Below are positions 7,553 to 16,576 of a stretch of DNA of 37,289 nucleotides, one piece after another (the stretch's first letter is position 1; each line of letters starts with the position of its first letter). This DNA comes from CAZYMI01 sp964648505. GTDB taxonomy: Bacteria; Pseudomonadota; Alphaproteobacteria; Micavibrionales; Micavibrionaceae. Under the pieces are notes generated by a model that did not search any database, was not told the DNA's origin, and was given only the letters and a program-made list of their open reading frames with translations. A program made the translations under genes and the position numbers. Where the stretch lies: the NCBI GenBank assembly GCA_964648505.1, contig CAZYMI010000017.1, forward strand, positions 1 to 37,289, in the 5' to 3' direction.

Positions 7553-8770
7553 ATGAGCCCTGATTTTTTAAGCCTGTTTAACGTACCCTCCCTTTTAATC
7601 GGGGGACTTGCGGGCGCACTTCTGGCCTTAATTATTGTGCTTCCGTTTTGGATTAAAGCAGCTATGAAAGCCAGTTCGCTTGATGACCGCTTTAAAACCC
7701 TTGCTATTGAAGCGCTCCAGCTTTCTGCCGACCAATTTCTTAATCTGGCTCAGCAGAAACTACAGCTGACACAAAATGATTCTGCTCACGATCTGGGCCG
7801 CCGCCAACAGGCCATTGCCTCGCTTGTTGAACCTATTGGAAAAAGTCTGGAAGCGATGAACCAGAAAATTCAGGGTTTAGGCTTAACAAGTGCCGGGCTT
7901 GAAGCCCAATTGCGCCATTTCGCCGAAGACCAGACAAAATTACGCAAAGAAACATCAGCCCTTGTTCAAGCATTGAAAAACCCTGCTGCACGCGGCCGAT
8001 GGGGGGAAATTCAATTAGAAAGAACGCTTGAAATTGTAGGTATGATTGAAGGCACTCATTTTAGATCCCAAGTATCTGCCGCGTCTGAAACCAGCCGTGT
8101 GCAACCGGATTTTATTATTGATATGCCAGGAAATCTTAAGGTGATTATTGATGTCAAAACCCCGTTAGATCCTTATTGGGAAACTTTGGATGATCAAGGA
8201 GATGTTGATACACAAGCGCTTGATAAATTCCGCACCAATGTACGCAGCCACTTAAAAACGCTCTCCTCTCGTGAATATTGGCGTTACTTTGATAGTCCTG
8301 AATTTGTTGTCATGTTCCTGCCCACCGAGGGTTTATACGCCATGGCCATAACCCAAGACCGCATGCTGATTGAAGATGCAGCAAAGGCTGGGGTTATTTT
8401 GGCATCCCCCACAACAATACTGGGTCTGCTTCGTGTGATTATGGCGGGATGGCATAAGGAAAGGCTAAGCCTTGAAGCGCGCACAATTTCCGACATGGCT
8501 TCTGATCTTTACCGCCGTATGGCCAGTTTTGGCGACCATATGGGAAAGCTGGGGCGTGCGCTCAGTAGCTCTGTAGGGGCTTATAATGATGCAGTTGGCG
8601 GCCTTGAGAAATCCGTTTTGCCCCAAGCACGTCGTTTTAAGGAGCTTTCAGTATCAACCGGCGGCAAGGATATTGCTGATCTTAGCAAGCTTGAAGACCA
8701 ACCTCGAACATTGGCAGCGCCTGAATTTACCGAAGATAAAAGCGTTATTCCTTTGCGAGGTGAACGCTAG
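7553..8770 (+). CDS. rmuC: DNA recombination protein RmuC
   Basis: This 405-aa protein has an N-terminal TM helix (residues about 12-33), a coiled-coil region (about 45-145) and the RmuC nuclease-like domain beginning at GRWGEIQLERTLEIVGM (148-164). VIIDVKTPLDPY, with the acidic/Lys pattern of restriction-endonuclease-like folds, follows. RmuC limits inversion at short inverted repeats and is thought to be a membrane-anchored nuclease. The ATG at 7553 gives normal length. It lies upstream of def with a 39-bp gap that contains an inverted repeat (ACCTGA/TCAGGT, 8777-8796). Confidence 0.95.
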   Translation: MSPDFLSLFNVPSLLIGGLAGALLALIIVLPFWIKAAMKASSLDDRFKTLAIEALQLSADQFLNLAQQKLQLTQNDSAHDLGRRQQAIASLVEPIGKSLEAMNQKIQGLGLTSAGLEAQLRHFAEDQTKLRKETSALVQALKNPAARGRWGEIQLERTLEIVGMIEGTHFRSQVSAASETSRVQPDFIIDMPGNLKVIIDVKTPLDPYWETLDDQGDVDTQALDKFRTNVRSHLKTLSSREYWRYFDSPEFVVMFLPTEGLYAMAITQDRMLIEDAAKAGVILASPTTILGLLRVIMAGWHKERLSLEARTISDMASDLYRRMASFGDHMGKLGRALSSSVGAYNDAVGGLEKSVLPQARRFKELSVSTGGKDIADLSKLEDQPRTLAAPEFTEDKSVIPLRGER

Positions 8771-8809
8771 ATCTTGACCTGATGCTTCTGTCAGGTTACC
8801 TCAATATTC

Positions 8810-9331
8810 ATGACCTTATCGATTATTACACTCCCCCATCCCGCGCTGAAAACTGTTTCAAAACCAATTGAAAGGGTTGACGATGTAATTGTCGCGCAAA
8901 TGGACGCTATGCTTAATGCGATGTACACAGCACCAGGGATCGGGCTTGCCGCCAACCAGGTGAACTGTCTTAACCGCGTGATTGTCATGGATATAGATTG
9001 GAAAAAAGACGGATCTAAAAAAAATCCTATTCGTATGGCTAACCCCGAAATTGTCTGGCAATCAGAAGAACGTGCAGTCATGGAAGAAGGGTGTTTGTCT
9101 ATCCCCGGCCAGCTTGCTGAAGTAGAGCGCCCTGAAGCTGTGCGCGTGCGTTATCTTGACCATACCGGAGAACTGCAGGAAATAATGGCAGATGGGTTGC
9201 TCGCCACTTGTGTTCAACATGAAATTGACCATCTTGATGGTATTTTATTTATCGACCATCTTTCTACACTTAAACGCAATATGCTTTTGCGCAAATACAA
9301 GAAGGCTCAAAAAGACGCGCTGGAATTATAG
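8810..9331 (+). CDS. def: Peptide deformylase
   Basis: This 173-aa metalloenzyme removes the formyl group from the initiator Met of nascent proteins. All three family motifs are intact: GIGLAANQ (43-50), EGCLS (93-97, metal ligand C95) and HEIDH (137-141, ligands H137 and H141, catalytic E138). Length is typical. The usual partner fmt is not downstream; instead the convergent 100-aa gene follows after 10 nt. No good SD is visible before the ATG at 8810. Confidence 0.97.
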   Translation: MTLSIITLPHPALKTVSKPIERVDDVIVAQMDAMLNAMYTAPGIGLAANQVNCLNRVIVMDIDWKKDGSKKNPIRMANPEIVWQSEERAVMEEGCLSIPGQLAEVERPEAVRVRYLDHTGELQEIMADGLLATCVQHEIDHLDGILFIDHLSTLKRNMLLRKYKKAQKDALEL

Positions 9332-9341
9332 CGCCTGAACT

Positions 9342-9644
9342 TTATCGCTTTTTTATTTTACTGGCTGTTTTGTATATGCTTTCCATCGCCCGTGCAGAGG
9401 ATTCACATTTTTTTCGCAAAATTTCAATTTCCTCTTGTATAACACTTGCAAGATGATCGCCAAATCTGAGGGAATCGTTTTTAAGGTGAGTGTCTTCAAT
9501 AGCCCAGTTATGTTCTTGCCACATTCTGTATGACTGAATAAGGCCTTGGACCAGCAAACACTGATCTTCAATACATACAGACTGATAAGCATGGTCCAGA
9601 TAGCTTTGGCGTGACGCATATTCATTTGCGAAATCAAGTACCAT
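9342..9644 (-). CDS. Hypothetical protein (100 aa)
   Basis: I do not recognise this protein. It is predicted to be all-helical, with a charged C-terminal coiled-coil-like segment (residues about 70-100, ending in KIKKR) and no signal or TM segment. A perfect AGGAGG SD lies 6 nt upstream of the ATG at 9644. An overlapping frame at 9353-9637 has no such signal and was discarded. A strong promoter reads into it (9691-9719). It is divergent from the XRE-type regulator at 9788, a layout in which the regulator often controls the divergent gene, but there is no direct evidence of that here. Confidence 0.7.
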   Translation of the reverse strand: MVLDFANEYASRQSYLDHAYQSVCIEDQCLLVQGLIQSYRMWQEHNWAIEDTHLKNDSLRFGDHLASVIQEEIEILRKKCESSARAMESIYKTASKIKKR

Positions 9645-9690
9645 TTGAACCTCCTATTATATCAATGACAGCTCCATATATTGTATTATG

Positions 9691-9719
9691 AAAATAACAA
9701 AATATTTACTTTTTGTCAA
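9691..9719 (-). promoter_or_regulatory. Sigma70-type promoter for the 100-aa gene
   Basis: On the minus strand TTGACA (9714-9719) is followed by a 17-nt spacer and TATTTT (9691-9696). The predicted transcript starts about 40 nt upstream of the ATG at 9644, which has a perfect SD. This is the best promoter match seen in the window. Confidence 0.65.
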
Positions 9720-9730
9720 GAAAAACTGCG

Positions 9731-9759
9731 TTACAATACTTTTAATATACGTTTTGTAA
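9731..9759. promoter_or_regulatory. Inverted repeat, possible operator between divergent genes
   Basis: TTACAA (9731-9736) and TTGTAA (9754-9759) form a perfect 6-bp inverted repeat with a 17-nt AT-rich spacer. It lies 29 bp before the regulator ATG and just upstream of the -35 box of the divergent promoter. It could be the binding site of the XRE-type protein. In such AT-rich DNA it could also be chance. Confidence 0.3.
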
Positions 9760-9787
9760 TAAAATTACATACTTAAGGATAGGTATT

Positions 9788-10426
9788 ATGAGGATCAAAG
9801 GCACTCAGGTGAAAGCAGCCCGTGCCTTGTTGGGGATGAAAGCAGCTGAACTGGCTGAACTATGTGGCCTTCAACCAAACACCGTAAGTGCCTTCGAAAG
9901 GGGGCGTTTGCGCACTGAGCATCAAACCATCATGAAAATGATGCACGCGCTTGAAACAAACGGTGTCCGTTTTACCGAGACCGGCGTTGAGCTCACCAAG
10001 CGCACTTATTACATTGAAGGAGATCATTGGTTTGAAGATCTTCTTGATGATATTAATGAAACCTTGCGCGATGAAGTAAATAAAACATGTTATATCGAGA
10101 ATAATGATGATCGAAAAAATTCACCTGAGATTATTGAGAAACTGCGTGAACTTAAGAAAAACGGCATCCGTTTTATGATCACGGCTGAACATGGCAACGA
10201 CTATATGCTTAATGATCCTTCTTGTTATCGCTGGATTACAATTAATAACAATGAATGGCTGGTGTTAATATTTGGAAATAAAGTCGCTTTCAGCACATCA
10301 CATGAGAAAAGATTTCTGGTTGTGCGTGACCAGAAAATGGCCGAAGTGATGAAGATTCGCTTTCATCTTCTTTGGGACATGCTTACCCCTGTCACAGCGC
10401 CTTCAAGCGCTAAAATACGCCTTTAA
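9788..10426 (+). CDS. XRE-family helix-turn-helix regulator with C-terminal ligand/oligomerisation domain
   Basis: In this 212-aa protein, residues about 1-60 form an HTH_XRE-like domain (VKAARALLGMKAAELAELCG, then LQPNTVSAFERGR as recognition helix). Residues about 75-205 form a second domain containing GIRFMITAEHGNDYML, a beta-rich stretch (WLVLIFGNKVAF) and a terminal helix (MAEVMKIRFHLLWDML). This resembles the PLD-like/TrmB-type C-terminal domains of some regulators, a weak assignment. It is divergent from the 100-aa gene, with an inverted repeat in between. AAGGA lies 10 nt before the ATG. The ligand and targets are unknown. Confidence 0.85.
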   Translation: MRIKGTQVKAARALLGMKAAELAELCGLQPNTVSAFERGRLRTEHQTIMKMMHALETNGVRFTETGVELTKRTYYIEGDHWFEDLLDDINETLRDEVNKTCYIENNDDRKNSPEIIEKLRELKKNGIRFMITAEHGNDYMLNDPSCYRWITINNNEWLVLIFGNKVAFSTSHEKRFLVVRDQKMAEVMKIRFHLLWDMLTPVTAPSSAKIRL

Positions 10427-10498
10427 GGCATGGATTGATTCTCGCGCTATTTCCGGATAAAACCAACCATCTTCATTTCTTACAAAAGGGCACTTTCA

Positions 10499-11452
10499 AT
10501 GACCCGCGCACTGGTTTTTCCCGGCCAAGGATCACAGTTTATCGGCATGGGAAAAGATTTAGCTGAAGCCTTCCCACAAGCACGAGATGTTTTTGCAGAA
10601 ATAGATGACGCTTTAAAGTTTAACCTTTTCAAATTGATGACCGAAGGGTCCGAGAGTGATTTGAATTTAACCGAAAATACACAGCCTGCACTGATGGCGG
10701 TTTCAATCGCTGCCCTAACTGTTTTGCGCAAGCAAGGCGGGTTTTCATTACAAAAAAATATTTGTTTTGTCGCAGGCCACTCACTTGGAGAATATTCTGC
10801 TCTAACTGCAGCGCGTTCTTTGCAGCTGGCTGATACAGCAAAACTTCTAAAAATTCGTGGCGTGGCCATGCAAAAAGCTGTTCCTGTTGGCGTTGGTGCC
10901 ATGGCTGCTATTTTGGGCTTAAACTTTGACGATGTTCAATCCATCACAACCCAAGCCACCGCCCAAAGCGGGGGGGAAGTTGTTGAATCAGCTAACGATA
11001 ACTCACCAGAACAGGTTGTTATTTCGGGCCACGCAGGCGCTGTTAATGCCGCAATCGCTCTTGCTACAGCAAAGGGTGCGAAGCGCGCTATTGCATTGCC
11101 TGTCAGTGCACCCTTTCATTCCAGACTAATGGCACCTGCCGCGCAAACGATGTCTTACGCGCTTGCTGAAACAGTTATCAGACCGCCAACCGTACCTATT
11201 GTGTGTAATGTATCAGCCAAGGCCGAAAATGACCCCGCTATCCTCAGACGCCTTCTGGTTGAACAGGTGACGGGAACGGTGCGCTGGCGTGAAAGCGTAT
11301 CTTACATGAAAATGCAAGGTGTTACCGAATTGATTGAACTTGGTGCAGGAAAAGTTTTATCGGGCTTAACAAAAAGAATTGAACCGGATATGAGTGCGCA
11401 ATCAATCGGCACGCCCGAACAAATTGAAAAGTTTTTAAAATCCTTAGCCTAA
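10499..11452 (+). CDS. fabD: Malonyl-CoA:ACP transacylase
   Basis: This 317-aa enzyme transfers malonyl from CoA to acyl carrier protein for fatty-acid elongation. It has FPGQGSQFIGMG at the N-terminus, the nucleophile S95 in GHSLGEYSAL, R120 for carboxylate binding and catalytic H207 in APFHSRL. Length is normal. AAAGGG lies about 10 nt before the ATG. It forms an operon with fabG 15 nt downstream. Confidence 0.97.
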   Translation: MTRALVFPGQGSQFIGMGKDLAEAFPQARDVFAEIDDALKFNLFKLMTEGSESDLNLTENTQPALMAVSIAALTVLRKQGGFSLQKNICFVAGHSLGEYSALTAARSLQLADTAKLLKIRGVAMQKAVPVGVGAMAAILGLNFDDVQSITTQATAQSGGEVVESANDNSPEQVVISGHAGAVNAAIALATAKGAKRAIALPVSAPFHSRLMAPAAQTMSYALAETVIRPPTVPIVCNVSAKAENDPAILRRLLVEQVTGTVRWRESVSYMKMQGVTELIELGAGKVLSGLTKRIEPDMSAQSIGTPEQIEKFLKSLA

Positions 11453-11467
11453 AAGAAAGACCCTGCT

Positions 11468-12205
11468 ATGTTCTTACTGACCGGAAAATCAGCTCTTGTT
11501 ACCGGATCCACAGGTGGAATCGGAGAAGCTGTTGCGCGTGCCCTTTATAAGCAGGGTGCAAAAATAGGCTTGTCAGGGCGTAATACAGATAAACTGAGCG
11601 CTCTTGCTGCACAACTGGGCGAAAATGCTTTTGTCTTGCCTGCTGATCTGTCGCAAGAAGGGGCAGCGGATGATCTGGTGAAGCGCGCCGAGGAAGCCAT
11701 GGGACAAGTTGATATCCTTATCAATAACGCAGGACTGACACGCGATAATCTTTCCATGCGAATGAAAGATGATGAATGGCAAGAAGTTTTAAATGTTAAC
11801 CTTACTGCACCCTTCAAGCTTGCCAAAGCCGTGCAGCGCGGCATGATGAAAAGACGAATGGGCAGAATTATAAATATCGCTTCAGTCGTCGGGGTTACAG
11901 GTAACCCTGGTCAGTGCAACTATGTAGCTTCAAAAGCCGGCATGATCGGATGGACCAAAGCAATGGGGCAGGAAATTGCATCCCGAAACATTACTGTTAA
12001 TTGTGTTGCCCCTGGGTTTATTGCCACAAATATGACAGACGCCCTGACAGATGATCAAAAATCACGCATCAATGAAAAAATACCTCTGGCGCGTATGGGA
12101 ACTGCAGACGAAATTGCAGCCGCTGTTGTGTTTTTAGCATCAGATGAAGCTGCTTATATCACGGGTGCCACTATTCACGTTAATGGTGGAATGGCTATGA
12201 TTTAA
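11468..12205 (+). CDS. fabG: 3-oxoacyl-[ACP] reductase FabG
   Basis: This 245-aa SDR enzyme reduces 3-oxoacyl-ACP with NADPH in fatty-acid synthesis. It has the Rossmann motif TGSTGGIG (12-19), NNAG (86-89), N111 and the catalytic S139, Y152 and K156 (YVASK). It has the family's usual length and follows fabD. The acpP and fabF genes that commonly follow fabG are absent here; the next gene is the convergent yqgE after 5 nt. Confidence 0.96.
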   Translation: MFLLTGKSALVTGSTGGIGEAVARALYKQGAKIGLSGRNTDKLSALAAQLGENAFVLPADLSQEGAADDLVKRAEEAMGQVDILINNAGLTRDNLSMRMKDDEWQEVLNVNLTAPFKLAKAVQRGMMKRRMGRIINIASVVGVTGNPGQCNYVASKAGMIGWTKAMGQEIASRNITVNCVAPGFIATNMTDALTDDQKSRINEKIPLARMGTADEIAAAVVFLASDEAAYITGATIHVNGGMAMI

Positions 12206-12210
12206 TGATG

Positions 12211-12789
12211 TTATTGTGCTCTGCCTGACATGGGCACAGAAGAAATTTGGGTGGGGCTTATGCCTAAAAGCGCAAAAGACTGTTCCCATACCTGATCGGG
12301 CGGTGTTTCAAAAATTAGTTTCTGTGTTGCTTGTGCCACAAGCCAGGCGTTATCCTGAAGTTCACGTTCAAGCTGCCCTTCAGACCAGCCTGAATATCCA
12401 AGCGCGAAAACCATTCTTTCAGGCACGATACCGACTGAGATTTTTTTTAACCCTTCAATCGTACCTGTCACTGAAAATTCTGGTGTGATCACAATTGTAT
12501 CCTTGATTGAAAAATCGGGGCTGTGCAGCATAAAACCCCTTACTGTTTCAACAGGCCCGCCACTGATAACCGGCAAGTCCAACGGCGCGAGCGGAGATAA
12601 AGCGCAATCGAGCTGTTCCAAAAGATTGCCAAATGTTGTCCCTGGTACAACTTGATTAAGCATCAAACCCATAGCGCCTTGCGGATCATGCGCACAAACA
12701 AAAATGACGGCGCGGTGGAAACGCGGGTCATTCATGCCTGGCATAGCGATTAATATTTTACCGTTTAAGTAGGTGCTTGGGTCACTCAT
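12211..12789 (-). CDS. yqgE: YqgE/AlgH family protein
   Basis: This 192-aa protein matches the UPF0301/AlgH family: LNGKILIAMPGMNDPRF at the N-terminus, GAMGLMLNQ, VISGGPVE and FALGYSGWSEGQLERE. The biochemical role of the family is unsettled, with links to alginate regulation in Pseudomonas. I preferred the ATG at 12789 over a TTG at 12795. It is convergent with fabG and divergent from the amidase gene, and appears to be a single-gene unit. Confidence 0.93.
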   Translation of the reverse strand: MSDPSTYLNGKILIAMPGMNDPRFHRAVIFVCAHDPQGAMGLMLNQVVPGTTFGNLLEQLDCALSPLAPLDLPVISGGPVETVRGFMLHSPDFSIKDTIVITPEFSVTGTIEGLKKISVGIVPERMVFALGYSGWSEGQLERELQDNAWLVAQATQKLIFETPPDQVWEQSFALLGISPTQISSVPMSGRAQ

Positions 12790-12886
12790 GGGCAAAGATT
12801 AGCCGCATTTCGCCTAATTTTGCAAATCTTGTCTAAAAAATAAAAAATTTATTGCTCAAACGCCTTTTTAAGAGCAGAATTTCCGT

Positions 12887-14074
12887 GTGAATGGAGAAAG
12901 TAACAATCAAGCTCATACCCGCAGGGACGCTTTAAGGCTTCTTGCAGGGGGGGCTGTTAGCGCCAGCTTCCTTTTTTGTAACCAATCTGCATCAGGGACA
13001 ACCTTAGCTGATAACTCCAGACATACCGGCCTCCTAAATCAAGACCTTTTCCAAGATCTTGTATACAGGCCACAACAATCATCAGGATTTGTAGACCGTA
13101 ATATTTTGAACTGGGTTGGAAACAAAATCAGAACTCAGGCAGCGCCGGGAAGGTTTCCAAATTTACCACCACTTGATATTGCCCCGAAACTACTTGTTAT
13201 TGACCCCGGGCACGGAACTTTACATACCGATTTCCCTGCTTTTCCTGATAGCGGCGCCTTAAGCCGCGACGGACGATACACAGAAGCGCAAATTGTTATG
13301 CAGCTTTCACAAGCCATTGCACAAGAAGCGGCACAACGCGGTTATTTAGTTGCCCTGACCCATTCACGCGATGCCCAAAGAATGGGCCCAAGGCAAACGC
13401 TTGCGCAAATATCAACCGCTGACGATCAACCGTTTCCCCTTATCGGTGAAAGACGAATGGTGCTGCGGGCGCGTTCTGATTTCGCTGAACAACTCGCAGC
13501 AGCCGTTGGGGCATCGAGCGTCCTTTTTGCTTCAATTCATATTGATGCTTACACACAATTCTTTCCACAGCCCCGTATCTTTTTTGCTGAAGGGGATACT
13601 GCGTCAGCTGATTTTAGCCGTACGCTCGCTTCTCATTTTAACCCAAGACCTGAAACCACTACAATCAGGCCAGCCCGGTACGCCGTTGTTAAGCACCTGG
13701 CACAAAGCTCCCCCTACTCTGATATCAATCCCGCAACAGGATCAATGGTAAACTACACGGGTCTTGATGTGAGGGATTTAGGTGTATCGCAATCGCTGGC
13801 GATATTGCTTGAAAGCGGATCTTGGGCTTATCCCGAAGAAATTCTTAGGTTATGGCGTGACCCTCAGCCTTTTGCCAAAGCCTTTGTGGATGGGCTGGTG
13901 ATTGCCTATCCACCGCCATTAATTGCCTATCCACCGCCATTATCAGAAGTTAATACCCCCAGAATAACACGGCATAATAATACTAATACAGACCGCCTGT
14001 CCCCGTATCAGGAGAGTGCGTTGTCTGTTCCAAATCGGGCTGGAAACTCGGCTCCTGCACCTCAGGCTCAGTAA
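12887..14074 (+). CDS. N-acetylmuramoyl-L-alanine amidase (Amidase_3), probably Tat-exported
   Basis: This 395-aa cell-wall hydrolase cleaves the amide bond between MurNAc and L-Ala. The N-terminus has a twin-arginine signal (TRRDALRLLAGGAVSASFLF, R12-R13), so export by Tat is likely, as for AmiA/AmiC. The Amidase_3 domain starts at LLVIDPGHG; the zinc ligands are H109, E133 and H218, and the catalytic Glu is E309 in ILLESGSW. The start is GTG at 12887 with only a weak SD. Near the C-terminus IAYPPPL occurs twice in tandem. The last 92 nt overlap the convergent PBP1A gene, so two envelope genes share antisense 3' ends. Confidence 0.92.
   Translation: MNGESNNQAHTRRDALRLLAGGAVSASFLFCNQSASGTTLADNSRHTGLLNQDLFQDLVYRPQQSSGFVDRNILNWVGNKIRTQAAPGRFPNLPPLDIAPKLLVIDPGHGTLHTDFPAFPDSGALSRDGRYTEAQIVMQLSQAIAQEAAQRGYLVALTHSRDAQRMGPRQTLAQISTADDQPFPLIGERRMVLRARSDFAEQLAAAVGASSVLFASIHIDAYTQFFPQPRIFFAEGDTASADFSRTLASHFNPRPETTTIRPARYAVVKHLAQSSPYSDINPATGSMVNYTGLDVRDLGVSQSLAILLESGSWAYPEEILRLWRDPQPFAKAFVDGLVIAYPPPLIAYPPPLSEVNTPRITRHNNTNTDRLSPYQESALSVPNRAGNSAPAPQAQ
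13901..13942. repeat. Perfect 21-nt tandem duplication inside the amidase gene
   Basis: ATTGCCTATCCACCGCCATT plus A occurs at 13901-13921 and again, directly abutting, at 13922-13942. It keeps the frame and duplicates seven residues (IAYPPPL). It lies outside the catalytic core, 41 nt before the overlap with the PBP1A gene begins. Perfect identity suggests a recent slippage event or selection on repeat length. Confidence 0.95.
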
Positions 14075-16547
14075 AAGGGCTTTCATCAGATCCATCTGCA
14101 CCTGTTAAAATAGGTTTGTTTATAGACTGTGGTGCATCGCTTTCGCTAATAGAAACACCCATGTTTTCCATGGGCTGAACAGCATTATCACCTTCAAGAA
14201 TATTTGTTTCAAACTGGTCTAATGTTGGTTCTGTACCTGCAACAAAAGATTCCCAAATTGATTTTGGGTCATCTAAAGTTGTTCTGTGGCCTGTATCAAC
14301 ATTAACCATCACTTGTTTAATGCCAGGAGGTATACGAAAAGGTGTTGCAGGCTTACCTTTTAAAGCTGTTTCAATAAAATCACGGAAAATAGGCACAGCT
14401 AAAGATCCGCCCGTTTCTTTTTCGCCCAGCTTCTTAGGGTGGTCAAACCCAACAAAAATACCTACAACCAGATCAGGGGAATAGCCGATAAACCAGACAT
14501 CGCGTGATTCGTTTGTTGTCCCTGTTTTACCGGCAAGCGGGCGGCCAATCGTTGCAAGAGACTTTGCTGTCCCGCGCTCAACCACACCTTGCAAAATAGA
14601 TGTCATTTGATACGCCACTTTCTCATCAACAATTTGCGTGCGATTATCTGGTAGCTCAGGCGCAGGCTGTTTATCCCACTTAATCAAATCGCCACAGACT
14701 GAACAGGCGCGGTCATCATGTTGAAAAATTGTTTTTCCGCGTCTGTCTTGTATGCGGTCAATGACCGTTGCTTCAATCTTTTTTCCCCCATTTGCAATCA
14801 TGCCATAGGCCGTTGTTAGCTTAAGCAAGGTTGTTTCATCAGCGCCAAGGGCATTGGCAAGAAGTGGTTTCATTGTATCAGATATGCCGAATCTTTTTGC
14901 TTCTTCAACAATTTTTGACATCCCTAGTTTTTGGGCAAGCCTGACCGTCATCAAATTTCGTGATTTTTCAACTCCCACCCTTAAGGTTGTCGGGCCATAA
15001 AAGTCACCGCTATAATTTTCAGGGCTCCAGACATTTCCAACCGCATCAACAAAAGTCAAAGGCGCATCTACAATTAAAGAAACAGGTGTAAACCCATTTT
15101 CAAGCGCTGTCAGATAAATAAAAGGCTTAAAAGCCGACCCAGGCTGCCGTTTGGCTTGCGTTACGCGGTTAAATGTAGACACACCAGCCGATGTAAACCC
15201 ACCTTGCATAGCGAGCACGCGGCCCGTGTGAGGATCAAGCGCAACAAGCGCCCCCTGAACTTTTGGTAACTGTCTTAAAATCCAATCATTTTGAACTTTT
15301 TCAACCATCACAATATCGCCTGATTTTAAAACCTGACGAATGGATGTCACTTCCGGCCCTAATCCTTTATCACTTAAAGGTCTTGCCCAGACAACGCCGC
15401 TAAGTTTTAAATCTGCTTCGGACCCGTCTACAAATCCGATTTTTGCCACTTGCGCCCCTGCGTCTCGAACACTGGCGAGAACCCAGCGTAACGGTGCACC
15501 TTCAGGAAGCTTTATTTGTGAGAGATTATTTCGCCAGTTTTCATTCTCATCAAAATGCGCAACGGGGCCGCGCCATCCGTGTTTGTTATCATAACGCATC
15601 AGACCGTTCTGTAAGGCGATTTCTGCGATATCTTGCAAGCTGGGTGACAGGGATGTTCTAACAGAAAGGCCGCCTCGATAAAGCGCATCGTCACCATATT
15701 TTTCACCTAATTGACGCCGCACTTCTTCAGCAAAAAATGGAGCGCGCACAACTTGATTTGAATCAATTTTTGTTGCCATTTTAAGGGGCGTTGCCAAAGC
15801 AACTTCAGCCTGTTCGTTTGTAATATAACCGTCTATAAGCATTCGACCAATGACCCAATTGCGTCTTGAAAGCGCCGCTTCATAATTTCGAACTGGGTGA
15901 TAATTACTTGGCGCCTTAGGTAATTCAGCTAAATAGGCAGCTTCAGCAATATTAAGCTCATCAAGAGATTTGTTAAAATAATAAAGCGCTGCAGCGCCAA
16001 CGCCATATGTTCCAGACCCCAAAAAAATTTCATTTAAATACAGTTCTAAAATCCGCTCTTTTGTTAAGGTCTGCTCAATACGCATTGCAAGAATAGCTTC
16101 ACGGATTTTTCGTTCATACGACAATTCATTGCTTAGTAAAAAGTTTTTCGCAACCTGCTGCGTGATGGTTGACGCACCTTTTGGCCTTCGGCCTGAACCA
16201 GCTGCACGAAAATTCTCAATCAAAGCGCGGGCGATGGCTGTAAAATCAACCCCTTTATGTTGATAAAAATTTTTGTCTTCTGCTGATAAAAAAGCGTGAA
16301 TGACAAGTGGCGGAATTTCATCAATCGGCACAAAAACGCGTCGTTCTTGCGCGAATTCAGCCAACAAACGGCCATCCCCCGCATGAACACGCGTCACAAC
16401 CGGAGGCTGATAATCTTTCAACGTGGTGTAATCTTGAAGATCACGACTGAAATACCCAAAAGCCCACCATCCTGCTATGGCGGCCATCGCAACTGAGAGC
16501 AACCCAAGAGACATCATAAAAACAAGAAATTTACCAAGAAAGCGCAT
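13983..16547 (-). CDS. mrcA: Penicillin-binding protein 1A (bifunctional glycosyltransferase/transpeptidase)
   Basis: This 854-aa protein polymerises and cross-links peptidoglycan at the periplasmic face. A TM anchor lies at residues about 6-32. The GT51 domain has catalytic E90 in SAEDKNFYQHKGVD, KGASTITQQVAKN and KERILELYLNEIFLGSGTYG. An OB-like insert follows. The transpeptidase domain has S471-K474 (GSAFK), SRN (529-531) and KTG (674-676). The C-terminal tail beyond about residue 770 is acidic and low in complexity. It is preceded by a small membrane protein gene 29 nt upstream on the same strand. The 3' end overlaps the amidase gene. Confidence 0.97.
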   Translation of the reverse strand: MRFLGKFLVFMMSLGLLSVAMAAIAGWWAFGYFSRDLQDYTTLKDYQPPVVTRVHAGDGRLLAEFAQERRVFVPIDEIPPLVIHAFLSAEDKNFYQHKGVDFTAIARALIENFRAAGSGRRPKGASTITQQVAKNFLLSNELSYERKIREAILAMRIEQTLTKERILELYLNEIFLGSGTYGVGAAALYYFNKSLDELNIAEAAYLAELPKAPSNYHPVRNYEAALSRRNWVIGRMLIDGYITNEQAEVALATPLKMATKIDSNQVVRAPFFAEEVRRQLGEKYGDDALYRGGLSVRTSLSPSLQDIAEIALQNGLMRYDNKHGWRGPVAHFDENENWRNNLSQIKLPEGAPLRWVLASVRDAGAQVAKIGFVDGSEADLKLSGVVWARPLSDKGLGPEVTSIRQVLKSGDIVMVEKVQNDWILRQLPKVQGALVALDPHTGRVLAMQGGFTSAGVSTFNRVTQAKRQPGSAFKPFIYLTALENGFTPVSLIVDAPLTFVDAVGNVWSPENYSGDFYGPTTLRVGVEKSRNLMTVRLAQKLGMSKIVEEAKRFGISDTMKPLLANALGADETTLLKLTTAYGMIANGGKKIEATVIDRIQDRRGKTIFQHDDRACSVCGDLIKWDKQPAPELPDNRTQIVDEKVAYQMTSILQGVVERGTAKSLATIGRPLAGKTGTTNESRDVWFIGYSPDLVVGIFVGFDHPKKLGEKETGGSLAVPIFRDFIETALKGKPATPFRIPPGIKQVMVNVDTGHRTTLDDPKSIWESFVAGTEPTLDQFETNILEGDNAVQPMENMGVSISESDAPQSINKPILTGADGSDESPFTEPEVQEPSFQPDLEQTTHSPDTGTGGLY

Positions 16548-16576
16548 AGTGGCCTTTATGCCAGATTTTTATGATA

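Noticed and set aside
8777..8796. ACCTGA/TCAGGT hairpin after rmuC as terminator
   Set aside because: Short stem, no T tract, and it lies just before def; not enough to call a terminator.
9353..9637. Alternative 94-codon minus-strand frame overlapping the 100-aa gene
   Set aside because: The other frame has a perfect SD and promoter at the right distance; this frame has none.
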